Of a stretch of 64,000 nucleotides of DNA, positions 1-7,958 are shown one piece after another. A model generated the notes under the pieces. The model saw only the letters and a program-made list of their open reading frames with translations. It did not search any database and had not been told where the DNA came from. The stretch's first letter is position 1. Every line of letters begins with the position of its first letter. Origin of the DNA: Amycolatopsis anabasis (lineage in GTDB: Bacteria; Actinomycetota; Actinomycetes; Mycobacteriales; Pseudonocardiaceae); contig NZ_VTHK01000003.1 in the NCBI RefSeq assembly GCF_009765355.1, positions 350,333 to 414,332 of the forward strand. Reading direction: 5' to 3'. Both the position numbers and the translations under genes were made by a program.

Positions 1-1
1 C

Positions 2-1990
2 TACAAGGGCCAGGGCAACACCGGCACGCACACCGGCAGCCTGTGGAAGGCGGACGGCACCAGGCTCGCCACCGGCACGTTCACCGGCGAGACCGTGAAC
101 GGCTGGCAGACGCTGACGTTCCCGACCTCGGTGCCGATCACCGCGAACACCACGTACGTCGCCTCGTACCACACCGACACCGGGCACTACGCGGCCGACG
201 CGGACTACTTCGCCAACTCCCCCAGCGGCCTGGAGCCGCTGACCGCCCCGCGATCCACCACGACCGATCCGAACGGCGTGTTCAAGGTGGGCGCGAGCGG
301 ATTCCCGGACCGCAGCTACGGCAACACCAACTACTGGGTGGACGTCGTGTTCGGCTACGACCCCGGCCCGGACACCCGCGCGCCGGAGATCGCGTCGCTG
401 TCGCCGGGCAACGGGCACACCAGCGCCGCGCTGAACGCGGTCCCGGCCGTGGTCTTCGACGAACCGATCGCGCCGAGTTCGCTGCAGCTCACCCTGACCG
501 GGCCGGGCGGCGCGGTCACCGGCACCACCGCGCTGTCCGCGGACGGGCTGACCGCCACGTTCACCCCGAGCCAGCAACTGGCCGGCGGCACCAGCTACAC
601 CGCCTCGGTGCGGGCTTCGGACGGCGCGGGCAACGCGTTGCCGCACGCCCCGGTGACCTGGACGTTCAAAACCGGCAGCCCGCGGCCGGCGACCTGCCCG
701 TGCACGATCTGGGACGACTTCGCCACCCCGGCGGTCGCCTCGGCGCCGGACAGCGCGGTCGAGGTCGGCACCAAGGTCCGGTTCGACAGCCGCGGCCAGG
801 TGCTCGGCGTCCGGTTCTACAAGGGACCGGGCAACACCGGCACGCACACCGGTTCGCTGTGGAGCGCGTCCGGGACCCGGCTGGCCACCGGCACCTTCAC
901 CGGCGAATCGGCCAGCGGCTGGCAGACGCTGATGTTCGCCAATCCGGTGGACGTGCAGTCGGGCACCACGTACGTCGTGTCCTACTACGCGCCGAACGGC
1001 GGGTACGCGAACACCGCCGGCTACTTCGGTGGCGGCGGCGCGGACTACGGCGCGATGCACGCGCTGGCCAACGGGGCCGACGGCGGCAACGGCGTCTACC
1101 GGTACGGCGCGGGCGGCGGGTTCCCGGCCAGCACCTACAACGCCGGCAACTACTGGGTCGACGCGATCTGGCAGCCCGGCGCCAACGGGGACAGCACGCC
1201 GCCCGCGGTGACCTCGACCAACCCCGCGTCCGGCGCGGCGAACGTCTCGCTGACCGCACCGGTCACCATGACGTTCAACGAACCGGTCGACCTGGCCACC
1301 GCGCAGTTCTCGCTCGCCGATTCCGGCGGCGCGAAGCTGACCGGCACGGCGGCCCTGTCCACCGACAGGAAGACGCTCACCTGGACCCCGGCGGCCCGGC
1401 TGAACCCGGGCAACGCCTACACCGCGAGCATCAAGATCGCGGACGTGAACGGGAACCTGATGCCCGCGGCGACCACCTGGTCGTTCACCACGGCGGCGAC
1501 GCAGACCTGCCCGTGCTCGCTGTTCAGCGCGGCGACCGTGCCCACGGTGACCTCGGCCGACGACGCGGGCAACTACGAGCTCGGGGTCCGGTTCACCACC
1601 TCGGCGAACGGATCGGTCACCGGCGTGAAGTTCTACAAGGGCGCCGGGAACACCGGTACGCACACCGGTTCGCTGTGGACCGCGGGCGGGCAGCTGCTGG
1701 CCACCGGGACGTTCACCGGGGAGACCGCGACCGGCTGGCAGACGCTGACCTTCGCGACCCCGGTGCCGGTGACCGCGGGCCAGAGCTACGTGGCCTCCTA
1801 CACCGCGCCGAACGGGCGCTACGCGGCCGACGGCGGCTACTTCCAGCGGACCGCGGTGACCAGCGCGCCGCTGAGCGCGCCGGCGACCGCGCCCGGTACC
1901 GCCAACGGCGTCTACAAGGTGGGTCCGGGTTTCCCGGCCTCGACCTACCAGGGCGGGAACTACTGGGTCGATGTGGTGCTCGGTGGGTAA
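2..1990 (+). CDS. Secreted or surface repeat protein, DUF4082-like and Ig-like modules (5' truncated)
   Basis: The frame is open from the window edge and stops at TAA 1988-1990, so the N terminus and any signal peptide lie upstream. About 662 residues are visible. They alternate a DUF4082-like beta-sandwich (fragment residues about 1-123, 223-393 and 496-662; signatures FYKG.GNTGTHTGSLW, GWQTLTF, NYWVD) with bacterial Ig-like domains (about 124-222 and 394-495; signature YTAS..I.D..GN). The last two DUF4082-like copies begin with a CPC motif. Such domains are typical of extracellular carbohydrate-associated proteins, so a role as adhesin or glycan-binding protein of the adjoining polysaccharide locus is inferred. 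No catalytic domain is visible; one could lie upstream. The next gene starts inside its last codons. Confidence 0.85.
   Translation, partial: YKGQGNTGTHTGSLWKADGTRLATGTFTGETVNGWQTLTFPTSVPITANTTYVASYHTDTGHYAADADYFANSPSGLEPLTAPRSTTTDPNGVFKVGASGFPDRSYGNTNYWVDVVFGYDPGPDTRAPEIASLSPGNGHTSAALNAVPAVVFDEPIAPSSLQLTLTGPGGAVTGTTALSADGLTATFTPSQQLAGGTSYTASVRASDGAGNALPHAPVTWTFKTGSPRPATCPCTIWDDFATPAVASAPDSAVEVGTKVRFDSRGQVLGVRFYKGPGNTGTHTGSLWSASGTRLATGTFTGESASGWQTLMFANPVDVQSGTTYVVSYYAPNGGYANTAGYFGGGGADYGAMHALANGADGGNGVYRYGAGGGFPASTYNAGNYWVDAIWQPGANGDSTPPAVTSTNPASGAANVSLTAPVTMTFNEPVDLATAQFSLADSGGAKLTGTAALSTDRKTLTWTPAARLNPGNAYTASIKIADVNGNLMPAATTWSFTTAATQTCPCSLFSAATVPTVTSADDAGNYELGVRFTTSANGSVTGVKFYKGAGNTGTHTGSLWTAGGQLLATGTFTGETATGWQTLTFATPVPVTAGQSYVASYTAPNGRYAADGGYFQRTAVTSAPLSAPATAPGTANGVYKVGPGFPASTYQGGNYWVDVVLGG
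2..1990 (+). repeat. Intragenic 816-bp-period repeat
   Basis: The codon for the Tyr of the YKG.GNTGTHTGSLW block begins at 2, 818 and 1634, two intervals of exactly 816 bp (272 codons). Each period holds one DUF4082-like and one Ig-like module. DNA identity is high around GGCAACACCGGCACGCACAC and drops in the Ig-like part. This suggests module duplication with divergence and a possible site for copy-number change by recombination. Confidence 0.8.
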
Positions 1991-3155
1991 ACGGCCGCTG
2001 GTGGTCATCGCCTCCGGCGTGAACTGGGACGGGGTCAAGGGCTCCGAGCGCCAGCTCGCCGAGGCGGTGACCCGGTACGCGGACGTGCTGTGGGTGGATC
2101 CGCCGGTGTCCCCGCTGACCCCGCGGCGTTTCCGCGGGATCGGCGGCCGCGGCCGCCACTGGTGGCCCCGGCTGCGGCCGATGTCCGCCGAACTGCGGCG
2201 GCTGACGCCGATCGGCCCGCCCGGCTGGACCCGGCCGGGCATCCGGTCGGTGACCTGGCCGCTGGTGCGGGCCCAGATCCGCTGGGCGCTGTACCAGGGC
2301 GCCCGCAGACCGGCCGCGTTCGTCGCCTGCTCCCAGCACGCGTTGCTCGGGTACTGGGGCGACGAGGTCGTGGACGTGCTCTACGGGACCGACGACTGGG
2401 TGGCCGGGGCGGAACTGATGCGCCAGGACCCGCGCCGGGTCGCCCGCCAGGAACGGGCCGCGCTGGCCCGGGCGGACCTCGTGCTGGCGGTCGGGCCCGA
2501 ACTGGCCCGGCGCTGGCGCGACCTGGGCGCCGATCCGCGCGAGTTCCCCAACGGCTGCGATCCCGGCGCGTACCGGAACGTCCGCAGCGTCGAGCCCGCC
2601 CCGCTGCCCGACCTGGGCGGGCCGGTGGCCGGACTGGTCGGGCAGCTGACCGACCGGATCGAGATCGGCCTGCTCGAGGCGGTCGCCGACGCGGGGATCG
2701 GGCTGCTGCTGGTCGGCCCGCACGAACCGGGGTGGGAACCGGAACGCGTCGCGAACCTGCTGGCGCGGCCGAACGTGCACCACACCGGGCCGGTGCCGTT
2801 CGAGGAGCTGCCGCGCTGGATGGCACGGATGGACGTGGGCCTGACACCGTACGCGGACACCGCGTTCAACCGGGCGTCCTTTCCGTTGAAGACGCTGGAA
2901 TACCTGGCCGCCGGGCTGCCCGTGGTGAGCACCGCGCTGCCCGCGAGCAGGCGGCTGCGCGCGGAGACCGAAGAGGTGGCGCTCGCGGCGGACGCGCCCG
3001 CGTTCGCCCGCGCGGTCCGGGAGGCGGCCGGGCGGGTGGGTGAACCCGAAAATGTTACGCAACGTTTGGCGGTGGCCCAGCGACATTCCTGGCAAGCGCG
3101 AGCCGCGGAGTTCGCCGAACTCGCCGGTTTGCCCGGAAGTGGCAGCATTTTCTGA
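1983..3155 (+). CDS. Glycosyltransferase, GT-B fold (TuaH-like)
   Basis: About 390 residues. The N-terminal strand VVIASGVNWDGVKGSERQLA and the C-terminal donor-binding segment (FPLKTLEYLAAGLPVVST) are typical of GT-B glycosyltransferases of teichuronic acid/exopolysaccharide loci. It would transfer a sugar from a nucleotide donor to a lipid-linked oligosaccharide at the inner face of the membrane; donor and acceptor cannot be read. GTG 1983 overlaps the preceding stop codon and is the preferred start; ATG 1971 is the alternative. The overlap implies co-transcription with the repeat-protein gene, unusual for a secreted protein and a cytoplasmic glycosyltransferase. No transmembrane segment is evident. 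Confidence 0.8.
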   Translation: MGKRPLVVIASGVNWDGVKGSERQLAEAVTRYADVLWVDPPVSPLTPRRFRGIGGRGRHWWPRLRPMSAELRRLTPIGPPGWTRPGIRSVTWPLVRAQIRWALYQGARRPAAFVACSQHALLGYWGDEVVDVLYGTDDWVAGAELMRQDPRRVARQERAALARADLVLAVGPELARRWRDLGADPREFPNGCDPGAYRNVRSVEPAPLPDLGGPVAGLVGQLTDRIEIGLLEAVADAGIGLLLVGPHEPGWEPERVANLLARPNVHHTGPVPFEELPRWMARMDVGLTPYADTAFNRASFPLKTLEYLAAGLPVVSTALPASRRLRAETEEVALAADAPAFARAVREAAGRVGEPENVTQRLAVAQRHSWQARAAEFAELAGLPGSGSIF

Positions 3156-3187
3156 TTGTCGGGATGTTTACTTACTAGGAGCCAATC

Positions 3188-4321
3188 GTGATTCCCGTGA
3201 TGCGACCGGTGCTGGGCGAAGAGGAGGCACTGGCCGTCGCCGAGGTGGTGCGGTCGGGCTGGGTCGCGCAGGGCCCGCGCGTGGCCGAGTTCGAGGCGGC
3301 GTTCGCCGAGCGGGTCGGCGCGGGGCACGGGGTCGCGGTGTCCTCCTGCACCACCGCGCTGCACCTGAGCCTGTACGCGCTCGGCGTGGGCCGGGGCGAC
3401 GAGGTGGTGGTGCCGTCCTTCTCGTTCATCGCGACGGCGAACGCGGTCCGGTACTGCGGCGCGACCCCGGTCTTCGCGGATGTCGACGAGACCACCGGCA
3501 ACCTGACCGCGGAAACCGTCGGCCGGGTCCTCACCGGGCGGACCAAGGCGGTCCTGCTCGTGCACCAGGGCGGGGTGCCCGCCGACGTGGACGCGATCCG
3601 CGACCGCTGCGGCGCGGTGCCGGTGCTGGAGGACGCGGCGTGCGCGGCGGGGTCGACCTACCGGGGCCGCCCGGTGGGCGCGGGCGCGCTGCTCGCGTCC
3701 TGGTCGTTCCACCCGCGCAAGCTGCTCACCACCGGCGAGGGCGGCATGATCACCACCGACCACGGCGAACTCGCGGCCCGGTTGCGGCGCCTGCGCGAGC
3801 ACGGGATGAACGTGTCCGCGGCGGAGCGGCACGCCGCCGGGGGCGCGATCGTCGAGGCGTACACCGAGACCGGGTTCAACTTCCGGATGACCGACATCCA
3901 GGCGGCGATGGGCCTGGTGCAGCTCGGCCGGCTGGACGGGATCATCGCGCGGCGGCGGGAACTGGCCGCGCGCTACCACCGGCTGCTGTCCGATGTGGAC
4001 GATGTGGCGCCGGTCCGGGATCCGGCGCACGGCACGACGAACTACCAGTCGTTCTGGGTGCTGCTGAGCGACCGGGTGGGGGTGCACCGCAACACCGTGC
4101 TCGCCGAACTGGCCGCGGCCGGGGTTTCCGCGCGGCGCGGGATCATGGCCGCGCATACCGAACCCGCCTATGCCGGGCATCCGCACACCGAACTGCCCGC
4201 GACCGAACTGCTGACCGAACGCTCCCTGATCCTGCCGCTGCACCACGAGATGACCGCCGCGGACCAGGAAACCGTGGTGCGCGCGCTGACTGACGCGATC
4301 GCCGTGGAAGCCGTGGCATGA
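3188..4321 (+). CDS. DegT/DnrJ/EryC1/StrS sugar aminotransferase (first copy)
   Basis: A PLP-dependent aminotransferase of 377 residues that would convert a nucleotide-linked keto-sugar to the amino sugar. The PLP lysine is K178 in SFHPRKLLTTGEGG, and the cofactor-stacking Asp lies in LEDAAC near 149. GTG 3188 follows AGGAG (3177-3181). The sequence resembles the PglE/perosamine-synthase branch acting at C4. It overlaps by ATGA a PglD/NeuD-like acyltransferase, the usual partner in UDP-N,N'-diacetylbacillosamine or N-acyl-perosamine synthesis. The required 4,6-dehydratase is not in the window. The exact sugar product is not determined. Confidence 0.88.
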   Translation: MIPVMRPVLGEEEALAVAEVVRSGWVAQGPRVAEFEAAFAERVGAGHGVAVSSCTTALHLSLYALGVGRGDEVVVPSFSFIATANAVRYCGATPVFADVDETTGNLTAETVGRVLTGRTKAVLLVHQGGVPADVDAIRDRCGAVPVLEDAACAAGSTYRGRPVGAGALLASWSFHPRKLLTTGEGGMITTDHGELAARLRRLREHGMNVSAAERHAAGGAIVEAYTETGFNFRMTDIQAAMGLVQLGRLDGIIARRRELAARYHRLLSDVDDVAPVRDPAHGTTNYQSFWVLLSDRVGVHRNTVLAELAAAGVSARRGIMAAHTEPAYAGHPHTELPATELLTERSLILPLHHEMTAADQETVVRALTDAIAVEAVA

Positions 4322-4956
4322 GCCCACGACCGCTCTTGCTGCTCGGCGCGGGCGGCCTGGCCCGGGAAGCCCTGGCCACCGCGCGCACGATGCCCGGGGA
4401 CTGGGCGCCGATCGGCGCGCTCGACGACGACCCCACCCAGCACGGCCGCGAGATCGACGGCATTCCCGTGCTCGGCGGGAGCGAACTCGTGCACGACCAC
4501 CCCGAAGCCGCGGTGCTGGCCTGCATGGCCGGGGTGCGGCGGCCCGGCAGCCGGGCGCGGCTCGTCGCGCGGCTGGACCTGCCGGTGGAGCGCTGGGCGA
4601 CCCTGGTGCACCCGGCGGCCTCGGTGGCGGCGGGCACCGAGATCGGGCCGGGCACGCTGCTGCTCGCCGGGGTGGTGGTCACCGCGCCGCAACGGATCGG
4701 GGCGCATGTGGTGGCCATGCCGCACGTCCTGCTCACCCACGACGATCAGGTCGACGACTTCGTCACCCTCGCCGGGCGGGCCACCCTGGCCGGGAGTGTC
4801 CACATCGGACAGAGTGCCTACCTCGGGCAGGGCGCGCTCGTCCGGGAGAACCTGAAGATCGGCGAATTCGCGGTGATCGGGATGGGGGCGGTCGTGCTGC
4901 GGGACGTACCGGCGGGCGAGATCTGGGTCGGCTCCCCCGCGCGGAGGCTGGCATGA
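4318..4956 (+). CDS. Sugar O/N-acyltransferase, NeuD/PglD type
   Basis: 212 residues. An N-terminal Rossmann-like segment (LLLLGAGGLAREALATAR) is followed by a left-handed beta-helix of hexapeptide repeats (IGPGTLLLAGVVVTAPQRIG, VHIGQSAYLGQGALV), the architecture of PglD/NeuD acetyltransferases. It would use acetyl-CoA to N-acetylate the amino sugar made by the preceding aminotransferase. The ATGA overlaps at both ends (4318-4321 and 4953-4956) couple it tightly to both neighbours. The general-base His expected in the helix region may be the one in ALVHPAAS or in LLTHDDQ; I cannot decide by eye. Confidence 0.85.
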   Translation: MSPRPLLLLGAGGLAREALATARTMPGDWAPIGALDDDPTQHGREIDGIPVLGGSELVHDHPEAAVLACMAGVRRPGSRARLVARLDLPVERWATLVHPAASVAAGTEIGPGTLLLAGVVVTAPQRIGAHVVAMPHVLLTHDDQVDDFVTLAGRATLAGSVHIGQSAYLGQGALVRENLKIGEFAVIGMGAVVLRDVPAGEIWVGSPARRLA

Positions 4957-6206
4957 GACTCCTGGTTTACCCGCACGCGATGGAGATCGGCGGCTCGCAG
5001 CTGAACGCGGTGCAGCTCGCCGGGGTGATGGCCGCACGCGGGCACCGGGTGCTGGTGGTCTCCGAACCGGGTCCGCTCGTGGACCGCGTGCGCGAACTCG
5101 GGCTCGAGCACGTCGAGATCCCGCTCGACCGCAGGCGCCCCTCCCCCGAGGTGCTGCGCACGCTGGCGCGGCTGGTCCGGGAACGCCGGATCGATCTCGT
5201 GCACGGCTACGAATGGCCGCCGGTCGTCGAGGCGCTGTTCGGCCCCGGACTGCTGGGCGCGGTTCCGGTGCTGGGCACGGTGATGTCGATGTCGGTGGTG
5301 CCGTTCTTCCCGCGCACGGTCCCGCTGATCGTGGGCACCGAGCGGATCCGCGAGGCCGCGGTCGCGGCCGGGCACCGCCGGGTCACGCTGCTCGAACCGT
5401 GGGTGGACACCGAATCCGACTCGCCGGTCGTCGACGGCCGGGGTTTCCGCGCCGCGCACGGGATCGCGCCGGACGAGATCGTGATCGCGATGGTGTGCCG
5501 CCTGGTGCCCGAGTTGAAACGGGAGGGCCTGCTCGCCGCGTGCGACGCGGTGGGCGAACTGGCCGCGTCCGGGCGGCGGGTGCGGCTGGCGATCGTCGGC
5601 GACGGCCGGTGCCGCGCGGAGATCGCCGAGCGGGCCGCGAAGGCGAACGCCCAGGCCGGGCGGGAAGCCGTGCTGCTGACCGGGGAGATCGCCGATCCCC
5701 GGCCCGCCTACGCGGCGGCGGACATCCTGGTGGGGATGGGCGGTTCCGCGTTGCGGGGCATGGCCTTCGGCGCGCCGCTGGTGGTCGTCGGGGAGGACGG
5801 GTTCAGCGAAACGCTGACCCGGGAGAGCACGCCGTTGTTCCTGCGGCAGGGCTGGTACGGGCTCGGGCCGGGCACGCTCGGCTCCGGCGCGCCCGCGTTG
5901 CGCCGCGCCCTGGAACGGCTCGCCGATTCCCCCGGCCTGCGGCGGGAACTGGGCGGGTACGCCCGGAAGCTGGTGACCGACCGGTTCAGCCTGGCGCGCG
6001 CCGCGGACGTACAGGAACACGAGTACCTGCGCGCACTGTCCGACCGGGTCGGCGAAGCCGCGCTGCTCGCCGACATCGCACGCAGCGGCGCCGGGATCGT
6101 CGGCAGCACGCTGGCCCGCAAGTACCGGCGGTGGCGCGGCGGCGCCGTCGCGACCGATGACGCCAATGCCCGTCCGCTCGCCGGACCGGCGCGGAGAGAG
6201 GGGTGA
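4953..6206 (+). CDS. Glycosyltransferase family 4 protein
   Basis: 417 residues with GT-B organisation. The N-terminal acceptor domain starts MRLLVYPHAMEIGGSQLNAVQLA. A donor half follows with AMVCRLVPELKREGLL, and a loop GGSALRGMAFGAPLVVVGEDG stands where the E-x7-E motif of GT4 enzymes is normally found; the first Glu appears to be missing. The C terminus is a basic tail of about 50 residues (KYRRWRG) that may contact the membrane. It would add a sugar to the growing polysaccharide repeat unit. ATG 4953 overlaps the previous stop. It is linked to the following aminotransferase by only three bases. Confidence 0.75.
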   Translation: MRLLVYPHAMEIGGSQLNAVQLAGVMAARGHRVLVVSEPGPLVDRVRELGLEHVEIPLDRRRPSPEVLRTLARLVRERRIDLVHGYEWPPVVEALFGPGLLGAVPVLGTVMSMSVVPFFPRTVPLIVGTERIREAAVAAGHRRVTLLEPWVDTESDSPVVDGRGFRAAHGIAPDEIVIAMVCRLVPELKREGLLAACDAVGELAASGRRVRLAIVGDGRCRAEIAERAAKANAQAGREAVLLTGEIADPRPAYAAADILVGMGGSALRGMAFGAPLVVVGEDGFSETLTRESTPLFLRQGWYGLGPGTLGSGAPALRRALERLADSPGLRRELGGYARKLVTDRFSLARAADVQEHEYLRALSDRVGEAALLADIARSGAGIVGSTLARKYRRWRGGAVATDDANARPLAGPARREG

Positions 6207-6209
6207 GGA

Positions 6210-7298
6210 ATGCCGGGAATTCCACTGGTGGACCTGGCCGCGCAGCACGACCAGGTGGCCGACGAGGTCGCGGCGGGCTGGGCGGAGGTGCTCAAGGCGA
6301 CCGCGTTCGTCGGCGGGCCGCAGGTGGCCGCGTTCGAAGCGGAGTTCGCCGAGTTCTGCGGGGTCGGGCACTGCGTCGGCGTCGCCAACGGCACCGACGC
6401 GCTGGAACTCGCGCTGCGCGCGCTCGGCGTCGGCCCCCGGGACGAATGCGTACTGCCCGCGAACACGTTCATCGCCACGGCCGAAGCGGTGGCGCGCGCC
6501 GGGGCGCGGGTCGTGCTCGCCGACTGCGACGCGGAAACCGGCCTGATCGACGTCGACGCCGTGCACGCGGTCACCGGCCCGCGGACCCGGGCGATCGTGC
6601 CGGTGCACCTGTACGGGCAGACCGCGCCGGTCGAGGCGCTGCCCGCGGGCGTGCCGATCCTCGAGGACGCCGCGCAGGCGCAGGGCGCCCGGCGGGACGG
6701 GGTGGCCGCGGGCGGGCTGGGCACGATCGCGGCGACCAGTTTCTACCCGGGCAAGAACCTCGGCGCGTACGGGGACGCCGGCGCCGTGGTCACCCGGAAC
6801 CGGGAGCTGGCGGGGAAGGTGCGGCTGCTCCGGGAGCACGGGTCGCCGCGGAAGTACGAGCACACCGAACTCGGGTTCAACAGCAGGCTGGACACCCTGC
6901 AGGCGGTGGTGCTGTCCGCGAAACTGCGGCGGCTGGCGGACTGGAACGCGGCCCGGCGGGTCGCGGCGGCCCGGTACGACGCGTTGCTGAGCGGGCTGCC
7001 CGGGGTGCGAAGACCGGTCGTGCTGCCGGGCAACGAACCGGTGTGGCACCTGTACGTGGTGCGGGTCGACGAGCGGGACCGGGTGCTGGAGCAGTTGCGG
7101 GCCGAGGGAATCGGGGCGGGGATCCACTACCCCACCCCGGTCCACCTCACCGGGGCGTTCGCGCACCTCGGCTACCCGCGCGGCGCCTTTCCCCTCGCGG
7201 AGAAGATGGCGGACGAGATCCTGTCGCTGCCGTTGTTCCCGGAAATCACCGCCGCGCAACAGGAACGCGTGGTGGACGTACTCGCGGAGGCGATCTGA
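6210..7298 (+). CDS. DegT/DnrJ/EryC1/StrS sugar aminotransferase (second copy, WlbC/WbpE-like)
   Basis: 362 residues with the PLP lysine K182 in FYPGKNLGAYGDAG and the Asp of LEDAAQAQGA near 153. The start IPLVDLAAQ and the GKNLGAYGDAG block are characteristic of the branch that aminates C3 or C4 keto-sugars (WlbC/WbpE, QdtB, FdtB). It overlaps by TGATG a WbpD/WlbB-type acetyltransferase, suggesting synthesis of a 3-acetamido sugar. The dehydrogenase and epimerase partners (WlbA/WbpB, WbpI) are not here. It differs clearly from the aminotransferase at 3188, so two different amino sugars are likely. Confidence 0.88.
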   Translation: MPGIPLVDLAAQHDQVADEVAAGWAEVLKATAFVGGPQVAAFEAEFAEFCGVGHCVGVANGTDALELALRALGVGPRDECVLPANTFIATAEAVARAGARVVLADCDAETGLIDVDAVHAVTGPRTRAIVPVHLYGQTAPVEALPAGVPILEDAAQAQGARRDGVAAGGLGTIAATSFYPGKNLGAYGDAGAVVTRNRELAGKVRLLREHGSPRKYEHTELGFNSRLDTLQAVVLSAKLRRLADWNAARRVAAARYDALLSGLPGVRRPVVLPGNEPVWHLYVVRVDERDRVLEQLRAEGIGAGIHYPTPVHLTGAFAHLGYPRGAFPLAEKMADEILSLPLFPEITAAQQERVVDVLAEAI

Positions 7299-7870
7299 TG
7301 TTGGCGACCGGGGTGCGGGTGCATCCGCGCGGGCTGTGCGAAAGCGACACCGTCGGCAAGGGCACCCGGGTGTGGGCGTTCGCGCACGTGCTGCCCGGCG
7401 CCCGGGTGGGCCAGGACTGCAACATCTGCGACGGGGCGTTCGTGGAAACCGGGGCGGTGCTCGGCGACCGGGTGACGGTCAAGAACGGGACCCTGGTGTT
7501 CACCGGGGTGACCTGCGAGGACGAGGTCTTCCTCGGGCCGAACGTGTTGTTCACCAACGATCTCCGGCCGCGTGCGCACATCAGGAAGGGGCCGGACGAG
7601 TTCCTGCCCACGGTGGTCCGGCGCGGGGCGTCGCTGGGCGCGGGAACCGTGGTGGTCTGCGGGATCGAGATCGGCGAATACGCGTTCGCGGGCGCGGGAT
7701 CCGTGGTGACCCGGTCGGTTCCGGCGCACGCGTTCGTCGCGGGGAATCCCGCGGTGCGCAAGGGCTGGGTGTGCGCGTGCGGCTACCGCCTCGACGACAC
7801 CCTGAACTGCGACGACTGCGGAACCGGCTACGAACGCTCCGGCGACGGCCTGAAGAGACGGGACGCGTAG
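7298..7870 (+). CDS. Left-handed beta-helix sugar N-acetyltransferase (WlbB/WbpD-like) with cysteine-rich tail
   Basis: 190 residues. Hexapeptide repeats run from about 10 to 145 (VGQDCNICDGAFVETGAVLGDRV), with the NDLRPRA segment typical of WbpD/WlbB acetyltransferases that act on UDP-3-amino sugars. The last 35 residues hold CACGYRL-x5-CDDC, a four-cysteine arrangement resembling a small zinc ribbon; such tails occur on some members of the family. ATG 7298 overlaps the stop of the aminotransferase, so both are made together. This is the last gene of the tightly coupled sugar run; the next gene has its own start region 88 bp on. Confidence 0.82.
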   Translation: MLATGVRVHPRGLCESDTVGKGTRVWAFAHVLPGARVGQDCNICDGAFVETGAVLGDRVTVKNGTLVFTGVTCEDEVFLGPNVLFTNDLRPRAHIRKGPDEFLPTVVRRGASLGAGTVVVCGIEIGEYAFAGAGSVVTRSVPAHAFVAGNPAVRKGWVCACGYRLDDTLNCDDCGTGYERSGDGLKRRDA

Positions 7871-7958
7871 GCGAGTTTCCCTTAGCGGCAAAGGAGTTCC
7901 CGCTCCCCGCCGGGTGAGTTCTACTGGCTACACTGGCCGTGGCGAACGAAAGAAGCGG

